In this document: positions 14,444 through 23,705 of the stretch, piece after piece
How the letters are laid out: each line of letters begins with the position of its first letter
Position numbering within the stretch: the first letter of the stretch is position 1
NCBI RefSeq assembly: GCF_022012435.1
Contig: NZ_JAKLUA010000020.1
Coordinates: 1-64,000 of the forward strand
DNA from: Bradyrhizobium zhengyangense
Lineage (GTDB): Bacteria > Pseudomonadota > Alphaproteobacteria > Rhizobiales > Xanthobacteraceae
DNA length: 64,000 nucleotides
Reading direction: 5' to 3'
Translations under genes and position numbers: made by a program
Notes under the pieces: generated by a model
What the model was told of the DNA's origin: nothing
Seen by the model: only the letters and a program-made list of their open reading frames with translations
Databases searched by the model: none

Positions 14444-16301
14444 TTTTCTTCACCAGAGCAGGTTGGTCCTGAACGTCATGACGGAGCACCGGCGTCAACG
14501 TCGCGATCTTGCTCGCCGCCGGCTTTGCTTGCGGCGGCGTGTAGACGAGCGGCAGCTTGACCGTGACGGCGGTGCCCTCACCGAGCTTGCTTTGTACCGT
14601 CAATTCGCCGAGATGCAACGCCACGAGGCTCTTCACGATCGAAAGACCAAGGCCAGTTCCTTCGTGCCGGCGCTCATAGGTCTTGCCACACTGGAAGAAC
14701 GGCGCGCCGATGCGCTTGAGATCGTCGGGCCCGATGCCAACCCCGGTGTCGCTGATGCGCAGGGTCAACTGCGAAGCCGATGCCGACGCTGACACCGTGA
14801 CCTGGCCGCCGCGCTCGGTGAACTTGACGGCGTTGGCGACGAGATTGAGCACGATCTGCTTGAAGGCGCGGGGATCGCCCGTCATCACGGGCAGATCCTG
14901 CGGCGCGTCGGTGATGAGGTCGATGCCATTCTCGCGCGCCTTCAGCGCCAGCAGATTGCAGCAATGCATCAGCGCGGCGCGCGGCGCGAAAGGTTCCGAT
15001 GCAATCTCGAAATTGCCAGATTCCATCTTCGACATGTCGAGGATGCCGTTGACCACGGACAGCAGATGCTGGCCGGAGGCGTTGATCAGCTCGGCATATT
15101 CCTTGCGCTGGGAGGCGGCCAGCATCAGGGTCTGCTCCTGCGCGATCATCTCGGAGAAGCCGATGATGGCGTTGAGCGGCGTGCGCAGCTCATGGCTCAT
15201 GGTGGCGAGGAAGCGCGTCTTGGCGGCGTCGGCCGCTTCCGCCGCGCTGCGGGCCTGGTCGAGCGCCTGCTCCGACAGCTTGCGATCGGTGACGTCGCGC
15301 ATCACCGCGACGACTTCGAGATCGGCGGTGACGTCACTGTAATGATTCTGGTGGCGCTGGTCCTGGTCGAGCGGCCGGCAGCGCATCTCGACCCAGATGA
15401 AGTCGATCTGGCCGCGCTCGGAACCGATAAGGTCGCGCCGCAGCCGGAATTCGACGCTGCGGACCTCGCCGCGCGCGGCGTCTGACAGTGCGGTGAGATA
15501 GGCCGGACGATCGGCGACATGGACGCGATCGAACAGGCCGTGGCCGAGCAATTGCGCGACCGGCATGCCGAGCATGGCTTCCGCCGCCGGCGAGATGAAC
15601 TGTACCGCGCCGTTGCGCTGATGCCGCGAGATCACGTCGCTCATGTTGCGCGCCAGGAGGCGATAGCGCTCCTCCTCGCGCGACAGCAGCGCGACGCTGG
15701 TGCGTGCAAGCGACTCGGCGCCGAAAGCAAGGCCCGCGGCATAGAGCGTTGCGGAAGCGACGCCGAACGCCATCATCATGCCGCGCCCGGTTCCGCTGAA
15801 TTCGCCAGCCGGCAGCCAGCCAAGTTGGCTGAGCAGGATCAACAAGCCCGCGCATGACAACGCGAGCAGAGAAGCAAAGGCCGCGACACGGCGCGAGGCC
15901 GACAGTGCGGCCTCCAAGGGAACCACGACCAACCAGATCGCGGCGAATGATTCGATACCGCCGGTCGTGGCCGCGATCGCCATGATCAGGCCGGCGAGCG
16001 CCAGCGACGACAGCACATGCGCGCCTTCATAGCGCCCGGTGCGCGACAGGAACCAGGACAACAGGATCGGCGCGATCAGCCAGGCGAAGGCCGCGACCTC
16101 GATCGCGCTCGGCACGCCACGCAGGACCAGATAAACGGGAAATGCGGCAAAGGCGGCCAGGCTTCCGAGAAGCCGCGGCGCCATGAAGGCCCGATGCCGC
16201 GCACGCGTCAGCGCATCGTAACGCGCGGAGGGATGCAGCAGTGCATCGAGACAATCGCGGATGATACTCAAAACTGTCACGGGTCTCGCGCTTCGGCTCA
16301 T
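14436..16301 (-). CDS. PAS-domain sensor histidine kinase
   Basis: The protein has 621 residues. Six or so membrane segments lie between ~40 and 205, followed by a PAS domain at ~215-335, a dimerisation/phosphoacceptor domain with the H-box MSHELRTPLNAIIGFSEMI, and a catalytic domain with N-box NLVANAVKFTERGG, DTGVGIG and GTGLGLSIVKSL. There is no receiver domain. The arrangement resembles the PleC/DivL/CckA-style membrane kinases of alphaproteobacteria, but I cannot assign it to one. No response regulator is next to it. It overlaps the peptidoglycan-binding gene by 8 bases, which suggests a cell-envelope signal. Confidence 0.85.
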   Translation of the reverse strand: MSRSARPVTVLSIIRDCLDALLHPSARYDALTRARHRAFMAPRLLGSLAAFAAFPVYLVLRGVPSAIEVAAFAWLIAPILLSWFLSRTGRYEGAHVLSSLALAGLIMAIAATTGGIESFAAIWLVVVPLEAALSASRRVAAFASLLALSCAGLLILLSQLGWLPAGEFSGTGRGMMMAFGVASATLYAAGLAFGAESLARTSVALLSREEERYRLLARNMSDVISRHQRNGAVQFISPAAEAMLGMPVAQLLGHGLFDRVHVADRPAYLTALSDAARGEVRSVEFRLRRDLIGSERGQIDFIWVEMRCRPLDQDQRHQNHYSDVTADLEVVAVMRDVTDRKLSEQALDQARSAAEAADAAKTRFLATMSHELRTPLNAIIGFSEMIAQEQTLMLAASQRKEYAELINASGQHLLSVVNGILDMSKMESGNFEIASEPFAPRAALMHCCNLLALKARENGIDLITDAPQDLPVMTGDPRAFKQIVLNLVANAVKFTERGGQVTVSASASASQLTLRISDTGVGIGPDDLKRIGAPFFQCGKTYERRHEGTGLGLSIVKSLVALHLGELTVQSKLGEGTAVTVKLPLVYTPPQAKPAASKIATLTPVLRHDVQDQPALVKKSA

Positions 16302-16688
16302 TCGTCAAAAGACGCGCCGGAACGCCTCCTTGTCGTTGAGCCACCGTGTCAGAGCGACCTTAAACGAGTGCTAAGGCGGATCGGCCGGCCCCCGAACAGC
16401 ATGTCATCGCAGAGGTTTTTAGGCGATTTGGCGATGTCATCATCACAGATGGTGAACACAGGGTTTCGCCGTCCCGCTCATGGTTTCGAATTGGTGGATG
16501 CGCCGGGCCGGACTACCACGTAGGCCGGCATCAATCGAAAATTTACGAGACCGCGTCTTGCCAAGATTTTCGCGTAAATTTTCTGCGAATTAAGCTCAAG
16601 GCAATCACTTGCGATTTATCGAGAGTTGCTAGGTCGCTGGCGCCGCGCGGAGATCGCCGCGGGCCAGATCTAACTACAGGTCGATAAG
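16302..16688. other. Intergenic region without a gene; contains one inverted repeat
   Basis: No convincing gene is seen in these 387 bases. An inverted repeat AAAATTTACG (16538-16547) / CGTAAATTTT (16573-16582) with a 25-base spacer lies in an AT-richer stretch about 110 bp before the DUF5330 gene and could be an operator. Confidence 0.4.
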
Positions 16689-17135
16689 ATGCGCTTTCTG
16701 CTCCGCATCACATTCTGGCTCGGGCTGGTGCTGGTGCTCCTGCCGCGGGACAAGACGCCCGAATCGGACAAGCTGCCGAACATCGGCGCTGCCGACGCGG
16801 TGCAGGCTGCGACCGCGGCCGTCTCCGACATGAGCCAGTTCTGCAAGCGCCAGCCGGCGGCCTGCGAGGTCGGCGGACAGGCCGCAACCATCATCGGCCA
16901 GCGGGCGCAGGACGGCGCGAAAAAGATCTACCAGATCATCAACGACAAGAAGGAGCAGATCACCAACGAGAAGAACGAGAAGAACGAGAAGACCGACAAG
17001 AAGACGCCCGACCATACCGGCTCGATCACGGTGGCCGGCGAAGGCGATGCCACGGCGAGCGACGCGCCGCACGACACGCTGACCCAGGAAGATCTCGCGC
17101 TGGAATGGCGCGGCCCCGAGGCGACGGCGAATTAG
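16689..17135 (+). CDS. DUF5330 family protein
   Basis: This 148-residue protein has one N-terminal membrane segment or signal anchor (FLLRITFWLGLVLVLLP), then the conserved DUF5330 core with two cysteines (DMSQFCKRQPAACEVGGQ). Next comes a Lys/Glu/Asn-rich stretch with the triplet NEK repeated three times, encoded by three exact 9-bp copies at 16965-16991. An acidic C-terminus follows. The family is typical of Rhizobiales and its function is unknown; the anchor suggests a periplasmic position. The next gene, sufE, follows after 69 bp. Confidence 0.75.
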   Translation: MRFLLRITFWLGLVLVLLPRDKTPESDKLPNIGAADAVQAATAAVSDMSQFCKRQPAACEVGGQAATIIGQRAQDGAKKIYQIINDKKEQITNEKNEKNEKTDKKTPDHTGSITVAGEGDATASDAPHDTLTQEDLALEWRGPEATAN

Positions 17136-17204
17136 GGCCCAAATCCTATCGATTTCGACGCTTCGCATGCCTATATTGGCCTGAACGGGAACCACAGGCC
17201 ATCA

Positions 17205-17633
17205 ATGACTTCGATTGACGACATCCGCGAGAATTTCGAGCTTCTGGACGATTGGGATGACCGCTATCGGTACGTCATCGAGCTCGGCCGCACCCTGGAA
17301 CCGATGCCCGAGGCAGAGCACTCCGCCGCGAACAAGGTGAACGGCTGCGTCAGCCAGGTCTGGCTTCAAAAGCTGGTCGATCGCGGCAATGGCGCGCCGA
17401 TCCTGAGATATCGCGGCGACAGCGATGCGCATATCGTGCGCGGGCTGGTCGCGATCGTGCTCGCGCTCTATTCGGGCCGCACGCCGCAGCAGATTCTCGA
17501 TACGGATGCGATTTCCGTGTTCAACGAGTTCGGCTTCCGCGACCATCTGACGCCGCAGCGCTCCAACGGCCTGCGCTCGATGGTGGAGCGGATCAAGACG
17601 GATGCGAGAGAGGCGTTGGCGGAAGCGTCGTGA
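17205..17633 (+). CDS. SufE-like cysteine desulfuration protein
   Basis: The protein has 142 residues, the normal SufE length. The acceptor cysteine is Cys48 in NGCVSQVW, and other family motifs are ENFELLDDWDDRYRYVIELGR and FGFRDHLTPQRSNGL. SufE takes sulfur from the SufS cysteine desulfurase as a persulfide and passes it on for iron-sulfur cluster assembly in the cytoplasm. No suf operon is in the window, so it stands alone here, as commonly seen in rhizobia. A palindromic repeat follows it. Confidence 0.9.
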   Translation: MTSIDDIRENFELLDDWDDRYRYVIELGRTLEPMPEAEHSAANKVNGCVSQVWLQKLVDRGNGAPILRYRGDSDAHIVRGLVAIVLALYSGRTPQQILDTDAISVFNEFGFRDHLTPQRSNGLRSMVERIKTDAREALAEAS

Positions 17634-17643
17634 GGACACTTCC

Positions 17644-17734
17644 GCAGGGTGAGCAAAGGCGCGAAGCGCCGTGCCCACGAATCTCTCATTGATCGCACTC
17701 AGAACGTGGGCACGCTTCGCTTTGCCCACCCTAC
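17644..17734. repeat. Palindromic intergenic repeat (family B, copy 1)
   Basis: The arms GCAGGGTGAGCAAAGGCGC and GCTTTGCCCACCCTAC are about 90 bases apart, with an inner GTGCCCACG/CGTGGGCAC pair. The same structure occurs at 38211-38295. It resembles dispersed Bradyrhizobium repeats and may also terminate the convergent transcripts of sufE and mucR. Confidence 0.8.
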
Positions 17735-17752
17735 GAGATCTTGAGCGCGGCT

Positions 17753-18169
17753 CTACTTCCCCTTCTTCCGCTGCTGCTGACCCAAGCCCATCTTCTTAGC
17801 CAGCTGCGAACGGGCCACCGCGTAGTTCGGCGCGACCATGGGATAGTCGGCCGGCAGGCCCCATTTCTCGCGATATTGCTCGGGCGTCATGTTGTACTGG
17901 GTTCGCAGATGGCGCTTCAGCGATTTGAAGCGCTTGCCGTCTTCCAGACACACCAGATAATCGGGCGCGATCGACTTCTTCAGTGACACCGCTGGCTTTG
18001 CCGGCTCGTGCGGCGCCTCGACGCGGCCCGACGACACCCGCGTCAACGCCCCGTGCACCTGGCTGATCAGGTTCGGAATCTCGCCGGCCGGCGTCGGGTT
18101 ATTGCTGAGATAGGCCGAGACGATGTTCGCCGTCAGCTCGATGAAATTCTTGCCCGCGGCATCCGACAT
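17753..18169 (-). CDS. MucR/Ros family transcriptional regulator
   Basis: The protein has 138 residues. The N-terminal helical oligomerisation part (FIELTANIVSAYLSNN) and the C-terminal DNA-binding part (YLVCLEDGKRFKSLKRHLRTQYNMTPEQYREKWGLP, shown here only to name the block) are typical of MucR/Ros global regulators, which bind AT-rich sites and repress exopolysaccharide, motility and symbiosis genes. In Ros the zinc ligands are C-x2-C...H-x4-H; here they would be Cys74, Asp77 and His87, with Gln/Tyr at the last position, so the zinc site is degenerate. Some rhizobial relatives fold without zinc. MucR proteins often repress their own gene; no operator is proven here. Confidence 0.85.
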   Translation of the reverse strand: MSDAAGKNFIELTANIVSAYLSNNPTPAGEIPNLISQVHGALTRVSSGRVEAPHEPAKPAVSLKKSIAPDYLVCLEDGKRFKSLKRHLRTQYNMTPEQYREKWGLPADYPMVAPNYAVARSQLAKKMGLGQQQRKKGK

Positions 18170-18332
18170 GGGCGCGCCCTCTCTCCAATCCGGCTCCGTC
18201 GCGCTGCATTGGCGGCGGTGAAGTATTCTCTGTCAACAATACGTTTGGCCGAAATACGACGACTGGCGAACATGAACCGATTACTGATCTCGCGACAATA
18301 GCGGCGAGACTTTACTTGAACGCGAGAGGTCT

Positions 18333-19208
18333 TCAGCCTCCGCGCTGGTCGAGATGGGCGCGCAGCTCGTCGATCGAGGCAAAGCGCATCATGCCTTCAG
18401 GCATCTGCGCCTCGATCGAGCCGTCGGAATAGAGCGAATAGGCCATGCCGTCGACGATGCCGGATTTGAGCACCGTCACCTGCGGCTGTTCGGCCGGCGG
18501 CAGCTCGGGCGAAGGTACGGTGGGCGGAGGCGCAGCAGGCTCGAAGGTCGATGACGGGCGCGGTGGCGGTGGCGGTGGCGGCGGTGGACGACGCGCCGCC
18601 GGTGGCTCCGGCGGCCGCGCGCGGTCCGGCTTCGGCCAGGCATCGTCGAAGCTCGCATGCGGCGCTTCCGGCGCGGCGGGTTCTGCGGGAGCCTGCGGCG
18701 GCTCGGCAGCTTTCGCCTCGGCACGCTCACGCTCCTTGCGCGAGCTCGAGGCGAACATCAGGTTCCGCTTGCGCGGTGGTTCCGGCACGGCGGGCGGCGG
18801 AGGCAGCGGAGGGGCTTCCGGCTCGGCCGGCGCCTCAGCACGCGGGCGCGCGGGCGCTTCAGCCTGCCATGGTGGCGCGGCGGGCGGTGGCGGCTCCGCG
18901 CGCATGGCCGGAGCGGGCTCCGGCGCAGGCGCACCGAGCCCATTGGGCGAGGCAAGGCCCGGCGGCAGCACCGGCCTGACGCGAACCTCCGAGGCCGCGG
19001 CTGTCCCGGCCAGGCGGCGGGCGATGGCCTGCAGCTCGAGCAGCACGACGTAGAGGCCTATCAGTAACATACCGGAGCAGACGCCGATCGTTCCGCTCGT
19101 TATGAGCGTGCTGCCGAGGCTGAAATCCCTGATGGAATAGCCAAAAGCGACCGCAAGGAGGCCCGCCAGAACGGCGAAAATCCCAGCGATCAACATAGCC
19201 ACACTCAT
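18333..19208 (-). CDS. Membrane protein with a long proline-rich cytoplasmic domain
   Basis: About 291 residues. The N-terminus has two membrane segments (MSVAMLIAGIFAVLAGLLAV and LITSGTIGVCSGMLLIGLYVVLL), then a roughly 170-residue Pro/Ala/Glu-rich disordered linker including a run of nine prolines, and a compact conserved C-terminus (VLKSGIVDGMAYSLYSDGSI...FASIDELRAHL). The tail resembles a short folded module that reports to the membrane part. I start at 19208 because the hydrophobic segment begins there; an ATG 12 codons upstream (19244) is possible. Function unknown. Confidence 0.65.
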   Translation of the reverse strand: MSVAMLIAGIFAVLAGLLAVAFGYSIRDFSLGSTLITSGTIGVCSGMLLIGLYVVLLELQAIARRLAGTAAASEVRVRPVLPPGLASPNGLGAPAPEPAPAMRAEPPPPAAPPWQAEAPARPRAEAPAEPEAPPLPPPPAVPEPPRKRNLMFASSSRKERERAEAKAAEPPQAPAEPAAPEAPHASFDDAWPKPDRARPPEPPAARRPPPPPPPPPRPSSTFEPAAPPPTVPSPELPPAEQPQVTVLKSGIVDGMAYSLYSDGSIEAQMPEGMMRFASIDELRAHLDQRGG

Positions 19209-19522
19209 CGAACACACCCCCGGCCGCGCATCCATGCGCGACACCCGCTACGCCACGATACCGTCATACTGCGTTCCACGCCAACGACCAATTGGCGCCA
19301 CTGTTCCTAAAGGGAAGGATATCAGGGACTTATTCACATTCCCTTCAGCAATGGTCCGCTAGCTCTCATGGGCTGCCAAGCGTATCGGAAATTGCTGCGT
19401 CGCATCAGGAATTTAGCCATCATGCCCAATTACTTGGTTATGGAACTGCGCTATAGGGATTCCGGGGAGCAGGCCCGCGCGCACCAGCAGGGCCACGAGG
19501 GGATTCCGGGTCACCAATAGCC

Positions 19523-21172
19523 ATGACATCCATCACGACTTCGGCGATCGACACGCCTCAGGGGCGCTCGGTTGAACGGACTTGCGACGACCTTGCCATG
19601 CTGGTGCTGGCTGCCGTCGCCGTCATCGCAGGCCTGACCTTCCGCGACTACGGGCTCGGCTGGGACGACTACACCCACGCCGAATATGCCGACCTGCTGC
19701 TGCGCATGTACGGCTCCGGCTTCAGGGACACCTCCGCCCTCTCCTTCGCCAATCTCTACATGTATGGCGGCGGCTTCGACATGGTCGCAGCCCTGCTGCA
19801 CAAGATTCTCCCGCTCGAGCTGTTCGAGACGCGACGCCTGGTCGGCGCGATCGTCGGCGTGATCGGTCTTGCGGTGACATGGCGACTGGGCCGCCGCATC
19901 GGCGGACCTCTTGCGGGCCTCGCCGCGCTGCTGCTGCTCGCGCTCTGCCCGATCTTCTACGGCCACATGTTCATGAACCCGAAGGATGCGCCCTTCGCGG
20001 TGGCGATGATCATCCTGATGCTCGGCCTCGTCAGGCTCGCCGAGGAATATCCAAAGCCCTCGCCGCGCACGATCCTGATCGTCGGCCTGGGAGCCGGTCT
20101 CTCGATCGGCTCGCGCATTCTCGGCGGGCTCGCGCTGGTCTATGCGATGATCGGCTTCGTCCCGCTGTTCCTGGAGGAACTGCGCGGCGAGGGCGTCCGC
20201 GAGGCCGCCAGACGGTTCGCCCATGTTGTCTACGTGCTGCTGCCCGGCCTTGTGCTCGGCTATCTCGTGATGGGCCTGATCTGGCCGTGGTCGATCATGG
20301 AGCCCGGCAATCCCTTCGAGGCTTTGACCTATTTCTCGCACTTCTTCGAGAAGCCCTGGAAGGAGATGTTCGACGGCGCGATCGTGTCCGTGCCCGACAT
20401 GCCCTGGTCGTATCTGCCGACGCTGTTTGCGCTACAGCTTCCCGAAGTGATGCTGGTGTTTATGACCGGCGCCATCATCGGCACCATCGCCATGTTGCCG
20501 CGCCGCGCGGTTCCAGCACGCCGCAAGACCATCCTTTTGATGCTGACGCTGGCAGCGACCCTGCCGCTCGCGATCGCGATGGTGAAGCGTCCGGCGCTTT
20601 ACAACGGCATCCGCCATTTCGTGTTCGTGATCCCGCCGATGGCAGTGCTCGGCGGCGTCGCCTTCGCCTGGACCATCGAGCGCCTGCGCGCCAACCATCG
20701 CGCCTGGCAACCGGCCGTGCTCGCACTGTTCTGCTTCGGTCTCGCGCTGCCGCTGGCCGAGATGATCCGGCTGCATCCCTATCAATACACCCATTTCAAC
20801 CACATCGCCGGCACCGTGCGCGCCGCCGACGACCGGTTCATGCTGGACTATTGGGGCCTCGCGCTGAAGCAGGCCTCCGACGAATTGCGCGAACAGCTGG
20901 TCGAGCGTCAGGAAGTTCCGCCGCGCAATCGCAAATGGAAGGTCGCGGTGTGCGGTCCGCAGCGACCGGCCCAGGTCGCGCTCGGCCCCGATTTCACCAT
21001 CGGCTGGGATTCGAATGCGGCCGATTTCGCCATGACGCTCGGCGAATTCTACTGCAAGGGCCTCACCGCGCCTGTGATGGTTGAGATCAAGCGCGACGAC
21101 GTGGTGTTCGCCCGCGTCTACGACATCCGCGGCCGCAGCATTTCCAGCCTGCTGTCGATCCCGGCACCGTAA
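19523..21172 (+). CDS. PMT/ArnT-type membrane glycosyltransferase (GT39-like)
   Basis: The protein has 549 residues with around ten membrane segments. The first periplasmic loop carries the acidic pair typical of this superfamily (GLGWDDYTHAEYADLL), where an Asp acts as base for transfer from a polyprenyl-phosphate sugar. A second marker is FYGHMFMNPKDAPFA. The C-terminal ~100 residues are soluble and periplasmic. Such enzymes mannosylate proteins or modify lipid A; the acceptor here is unknown. The gene stands alone after a 300-bp gap, with no polyprenyl-phosphate glycosyltransferase beside it. Confidence 0.75.
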   Translation: MTSITTSAIDTPQGRSVERTCDDLAMLVLAAVAVIAGLTFRDYGLGWDDYTHAEYADLLLRMYGSGFRDTSALSFANLYMYGGGFDMVAALLHKILPLELFETRRLVGAIVGVIGLAVTWRLGRRIGGPLAGLAALLLLALCPIFYGHMFMNPKDAPFAVAMIILMLGLVRLAEEYPKPSPRTILIVGLGAGLSIGSRILGGLALVYAMIGFVPLFLEELRGEGVREAARRFAHVVYVLLPGLVLGYLVMGLIWPWSIMEPGNPFEALTYFSHFFEKPWKEMFDGAIVSVPDMPWSYLPTLFALQLPEVMLVFMTGAIIGTIAMLPRRAVPARRKTILLMLTLAATLPLAIAMVKRPALYNGIRHFVFVIPPMAVLGGVAFAWTIERLRANHRAWQPAVLALFCFGLALPLAEMIRLHPYQYTHFNHIAGTVRAADDRFMLDYWGLALKQASDELREQLVERQEVPPRNRKWKVAVCGPQRPAQVALGPDFTIGWDSNAADFAMTLGEFYCKGLTAPVMVEIKRDDVVFARVYDIRGRSISSLLSIPAP

Positions 21173-21299
21173 AATTCGCCTCCACCGCAGCCCGCTCCAT
21201 GCGGGCTACGCTGAACTGCCGCGCTTTGCCCGCCTTGCTGCCCGCTTCACCCGAGACTACGCTCCCCCTCCGCAACAACGAAGTTCGGAGAGATTTGCC

Positions 21300-22079
21300 A
21301 TGTCGCCAGCGGAAGCCCGCCTGAAGGAAGTGCCGTCGAACATGACGGAGGCCGAGTGGCAGCAACGGGTCAATCTCGCCGCCTGCTATCGCCTCGTCGC
21401 GCTCTATGGATGGGACGATCTGGTCGACACCCACATCTCGGCGCGCGTGCCTGGCCCCGACCATCACTTCCTGATCAACCCCTATGGGCTCATGTTCGAC
21501 GAGATCACGGCCTCGAGCCTGGTCAAGGTCGATCTGCACGGCAATCAGCTCTCCGAGAGCGAGTACAGCATCAACCCGGCCGGCTTCACCATCCATTCGG
21601 CGATCCACGAGGTGCGCGAGGACGCGATCTGCGTGCTGCATCTCCACACTCTGGACGGCACCGCGGTATCGAGCAGCGCCGAAGGGCTCTTGCCGCTGAA
21701 CCAGACCGCGCAGCTGGTCACCCACGACCTCGCCTATCACGACTATGAAGGCATCGCGCTCGATCACGACGAGCGGCCACGGCTGCAGAAGGATCTCGGC
21801 AACCACAACCACATGCTCCTGCGCAACCACGGCACGCTCACCGTTGGCCGTTCGGTCGCCTCCGCCTTCGAGCGCATGTACCATCTCGAGCGCGCCTGCT
21901 CGATGCAGGTGCGCACCCGCGCGCTGGGCACGCCGGTCTATCCGGTCGAGCCGATCGCGATCGAGAAGAACACCGAGTTGCTCGCCAACCGCGACAATGC
22001 CGAGCTGCGCTCCAACACCCTCGTATGGCCACCGCTGCTGCGCAAGCTCGACCGCGAGCTGCCGGGCTACCGGTCTTGA
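21300..22079 (+). CDS. Class II aldolase/adducin family protein
   Basis: This 259-residue protein has the class II aldolase fold. Metal-binding histidines lie in CVLHLHTLDG and LLRNHGTLTVG, and the early motif DTHISARVPG matches L-fuculose-phosphate-aldolase relatives. Members cleave or epimerise sugar phosphates with zinc, although many bacterial paralogues of this length have no known substrate. I start at the ATG at 21300, which is preceded by GGAGAG; the frame is open from 21081, but that extension overlaps the previous gene's end. A good terminator follows at 22139. Confidence 0.85.
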   Translation: MSPAEARLKEVPSNMTEAEWQQRVNLAACYRLVALYGWDDLVDTHISARVPGPDHHFLINPYGLMFDEITASSLVKVDLHGNQLSESEYSINPAGFTIHSAIHEVREDAICVLHLHTLDGTAVSSSAEGLLPLNQTAQLVTHDLAYHDYEGIALDHDERPRLQKDLGNHNHMLLRNHGTLTVGRSVASAFERMYHLERACSMQVRTRALGTPVYPVEPIAIEKNTELLANRDNAELRSNTLVWPPLLRKLDRELPGYRS

Positions 22080-22138
22080 GATTTTCATGAATGTCGGGTA
22101 GTGTTTTCGTCGAACGACCTCTGCACGTTCTGGAATGA

Positions 22139-22172
22139 AACGCCGTCCAATCCCGGGCGGCGTTTTTATTTT
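22139..22172 (+). terminator. Rho-independent terminator after the class II aldolase gene
   Basis: The stem AACGCCGTCC (22139-22148) pairs with GGGCGGCGTT (22155-22164), allowing one G-T pair, and is followed by a T-rich run to 22172. It sits about 60 bp after the stop codon. Confidence 0.85.
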
Positions 22173-22180
22173 GGGCACAC

Positions 22181-22267
22181 CGTCATTGCGAGGAGCCCTC
22201 GCGACGAAGCAATCCAGACCGTCTCCCCAGAGGGATTCTGGATTGCTTCGCCACGCTCGCAATGACG
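22181..22267. repeat. Palindromic intergenic repeat (family D)
   Basis: Arms CGTCATTGCGAGGAGC and GCTCGCAATGACGAGG flank an inner pair GAAGCAATCCAGA / TCTGGATTGCTTC. Dispersed elements of this type, starting with GTCATTGCGAG, are common in Bradyrhizobium genomes. Only one copy was seen here. Confidence 0.8.
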
Positions 22268-22285
22268 AGGAGAGTGTTTGCGCCT

Positions 22286-23680
22286 TTACTTCACTTCCGC
22301 GAGCGCCGCGAGGATTCTTGCCCAGGAGCGGATGCCCTTCTGGAAGCTGCGCAGATCGTACTTCTCGTTCGGCGAATGGATGTTGTCGTCGTCGAGGCCG
22401 AATCCGACCAGCAGCGAGTCGAGCCCAAGCGCACGTTTGAAATCGGCGACGATCGGGATCGAGGCGCCGGAGCCCATCAGCACGGTCTCCTTGCCCCATT
22501 CCTCGGTCAACGCTCGTTTGGCCGCAGCAAGCGGCTTCATGTTCCAGTCGAGCGCCACGGCGGGCGCGGCGGAATGGTCGCCGAACTCGACCTTGCAGTC
22601 GCCAGGAATCCGGGCGGTCACGTAATCGCGGAAGGCCTTGCGGATCTTTTGCGGGTCCTGCCCCTGGACGAGGCGGAACGAGACCTTGGCCGAGGCATGC
22701 GACGGGATCACCGTCTTGGAGCCCTCGCCGATATAGCCGCCCCAGATGCCGTTGACGTCGCAGGTCGGACGCGTGGACGCCTGCTCGACCATCAGCCGCC
22801 CCTTCTCGCCAGCGGGAATCGACAGGCCGATCGGCTTGAGAAACGTCTCCGGCGTGAAGTTGAGCTTCTTCCACTGCTCCAGGATCTCCGGCGGCGTATC
22901 CTTCACGCCATCATAGAAGCCGGGAATGGTGATGTGGTTGTCGTCGTCGAACAGCCCGCCAAGGATCTTGGTGAGCACCCGGATCGGGTTCATGGCGGTG
23001 CCGCCGAACACACCGGAATGCAGATCGCGACTGGCCGCGGTGATCTTCACCTCTTCGTAGAGCAGGCCGCGCAGCGCCGTGGTGATCGCCGGCGTGCTCG
23101 GGTCCCACATGCCGGTGTCGCAGACCAGGACGTAATCGGCTTTGAACTCGTCCTTGTTGGCCTCGACGAACGGCACGAAGTTCTTGGAGCCGACCTCCTC
23201 CTCGCCTTCGATCAGGAAGGTGATGTCGATCGGCAGCGAGCCCGTCACTTTCTTCCAGGCGCGGCAGGCCTCGACGAACGTCATCACCTGGCCCTTGTCG
23301 TCCTCGGCGCCGCGCGCGACGATGATCTTGCGGCCGTCGGCGTGATCCGTGACTGCGGGCTCGAATGGCGGACGGTGCCAGAGCTCGAGCGGATCGACCG
23401 GCTGCACATCGTAATGGCCGTAGAAGATCACATGCGGCCGCCCGCCCGCCTTGACCTTGCCGACGACCGCGGGATGGCCGGCGGTCGGCCTTACCTCGGT
23501 GGCGACGCCGAGGCTCGCAATGTCCTTGGCCAGATGCTCGGCTGCCGCCTTGCAATCTCCGGCATAGGCCGGATCGGCGGAAATCGACTTGATCCGCAGC
23601 AGCGAGAACAGGCGCTCGAGGCTGTTGTCGAAGTCCTTGTCGATGTGATCGAGCACGGATTGAAGCTGCGCATTGGCCAT
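22286..23680 (-). CDS. M20 family dipeptidase/metallopeptidase
   Basis: The protein has 464 residues. Metal and catalytic residues of the M20 family are visible: YGHYDVQP (first metal His and general-base Asp), RGAEDDKGQ (bridging Asp), EGEEEVGS (catalytic Glu pair), VCDTG, and a late His in IHSPNEKYDL. A lid/dimerisation domain lies at roughly residues 215-360. Length and motifs fit the cytosolic non-specific dipeptidase group. There is no signal peptide. It may share a transcript with the upstream GT87-like gene, since only 25 bp separate them. Confidence 0.9.
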   Translation of the reverse strand: MANAQLQSVLDHIDKDFDNSLERLFSLLRIKSISADPAYAGDCKAAAEHLAKDIASLGVATEVRPTAGHPAVVGKVKAGGRPHVIFYGHYDVQPVDPLELWHRPPFEPAVTDHADGRKIIVARGAEDDKGQVMTFVEACRAWKKVTGSLPIDITFLIEGEEEVGSKNFVPFVEANKDEFKADYVLVCDTGMWDPSTPAITTALRGLLYEEVKITAASRDLHSGVFGGTAMNPIRVLTKILGGLFDDDNHITIPGFYDGVKDTPPEILEQWKKLNFTPETFLKPIGLSIPAGEKGRLMVEQASTRPTCDVNGIWGGYIGEGSKTVIPSHASAKVSFRLVQGQDPQKIRKAFRDYVTARIPGDCKVEFGDHSAAPAVALDWNMKPLAAAKRALTEEWGKETVLMGSGASIPIVADFKRALGLDSLLVGFGLDDDNIHSPNEKYDLRSFQKGIRSWARILAALAEVK

Positions 23681-23705
23681 GGTCGGATGTTCCGCTTTTG
23701 GAGTC

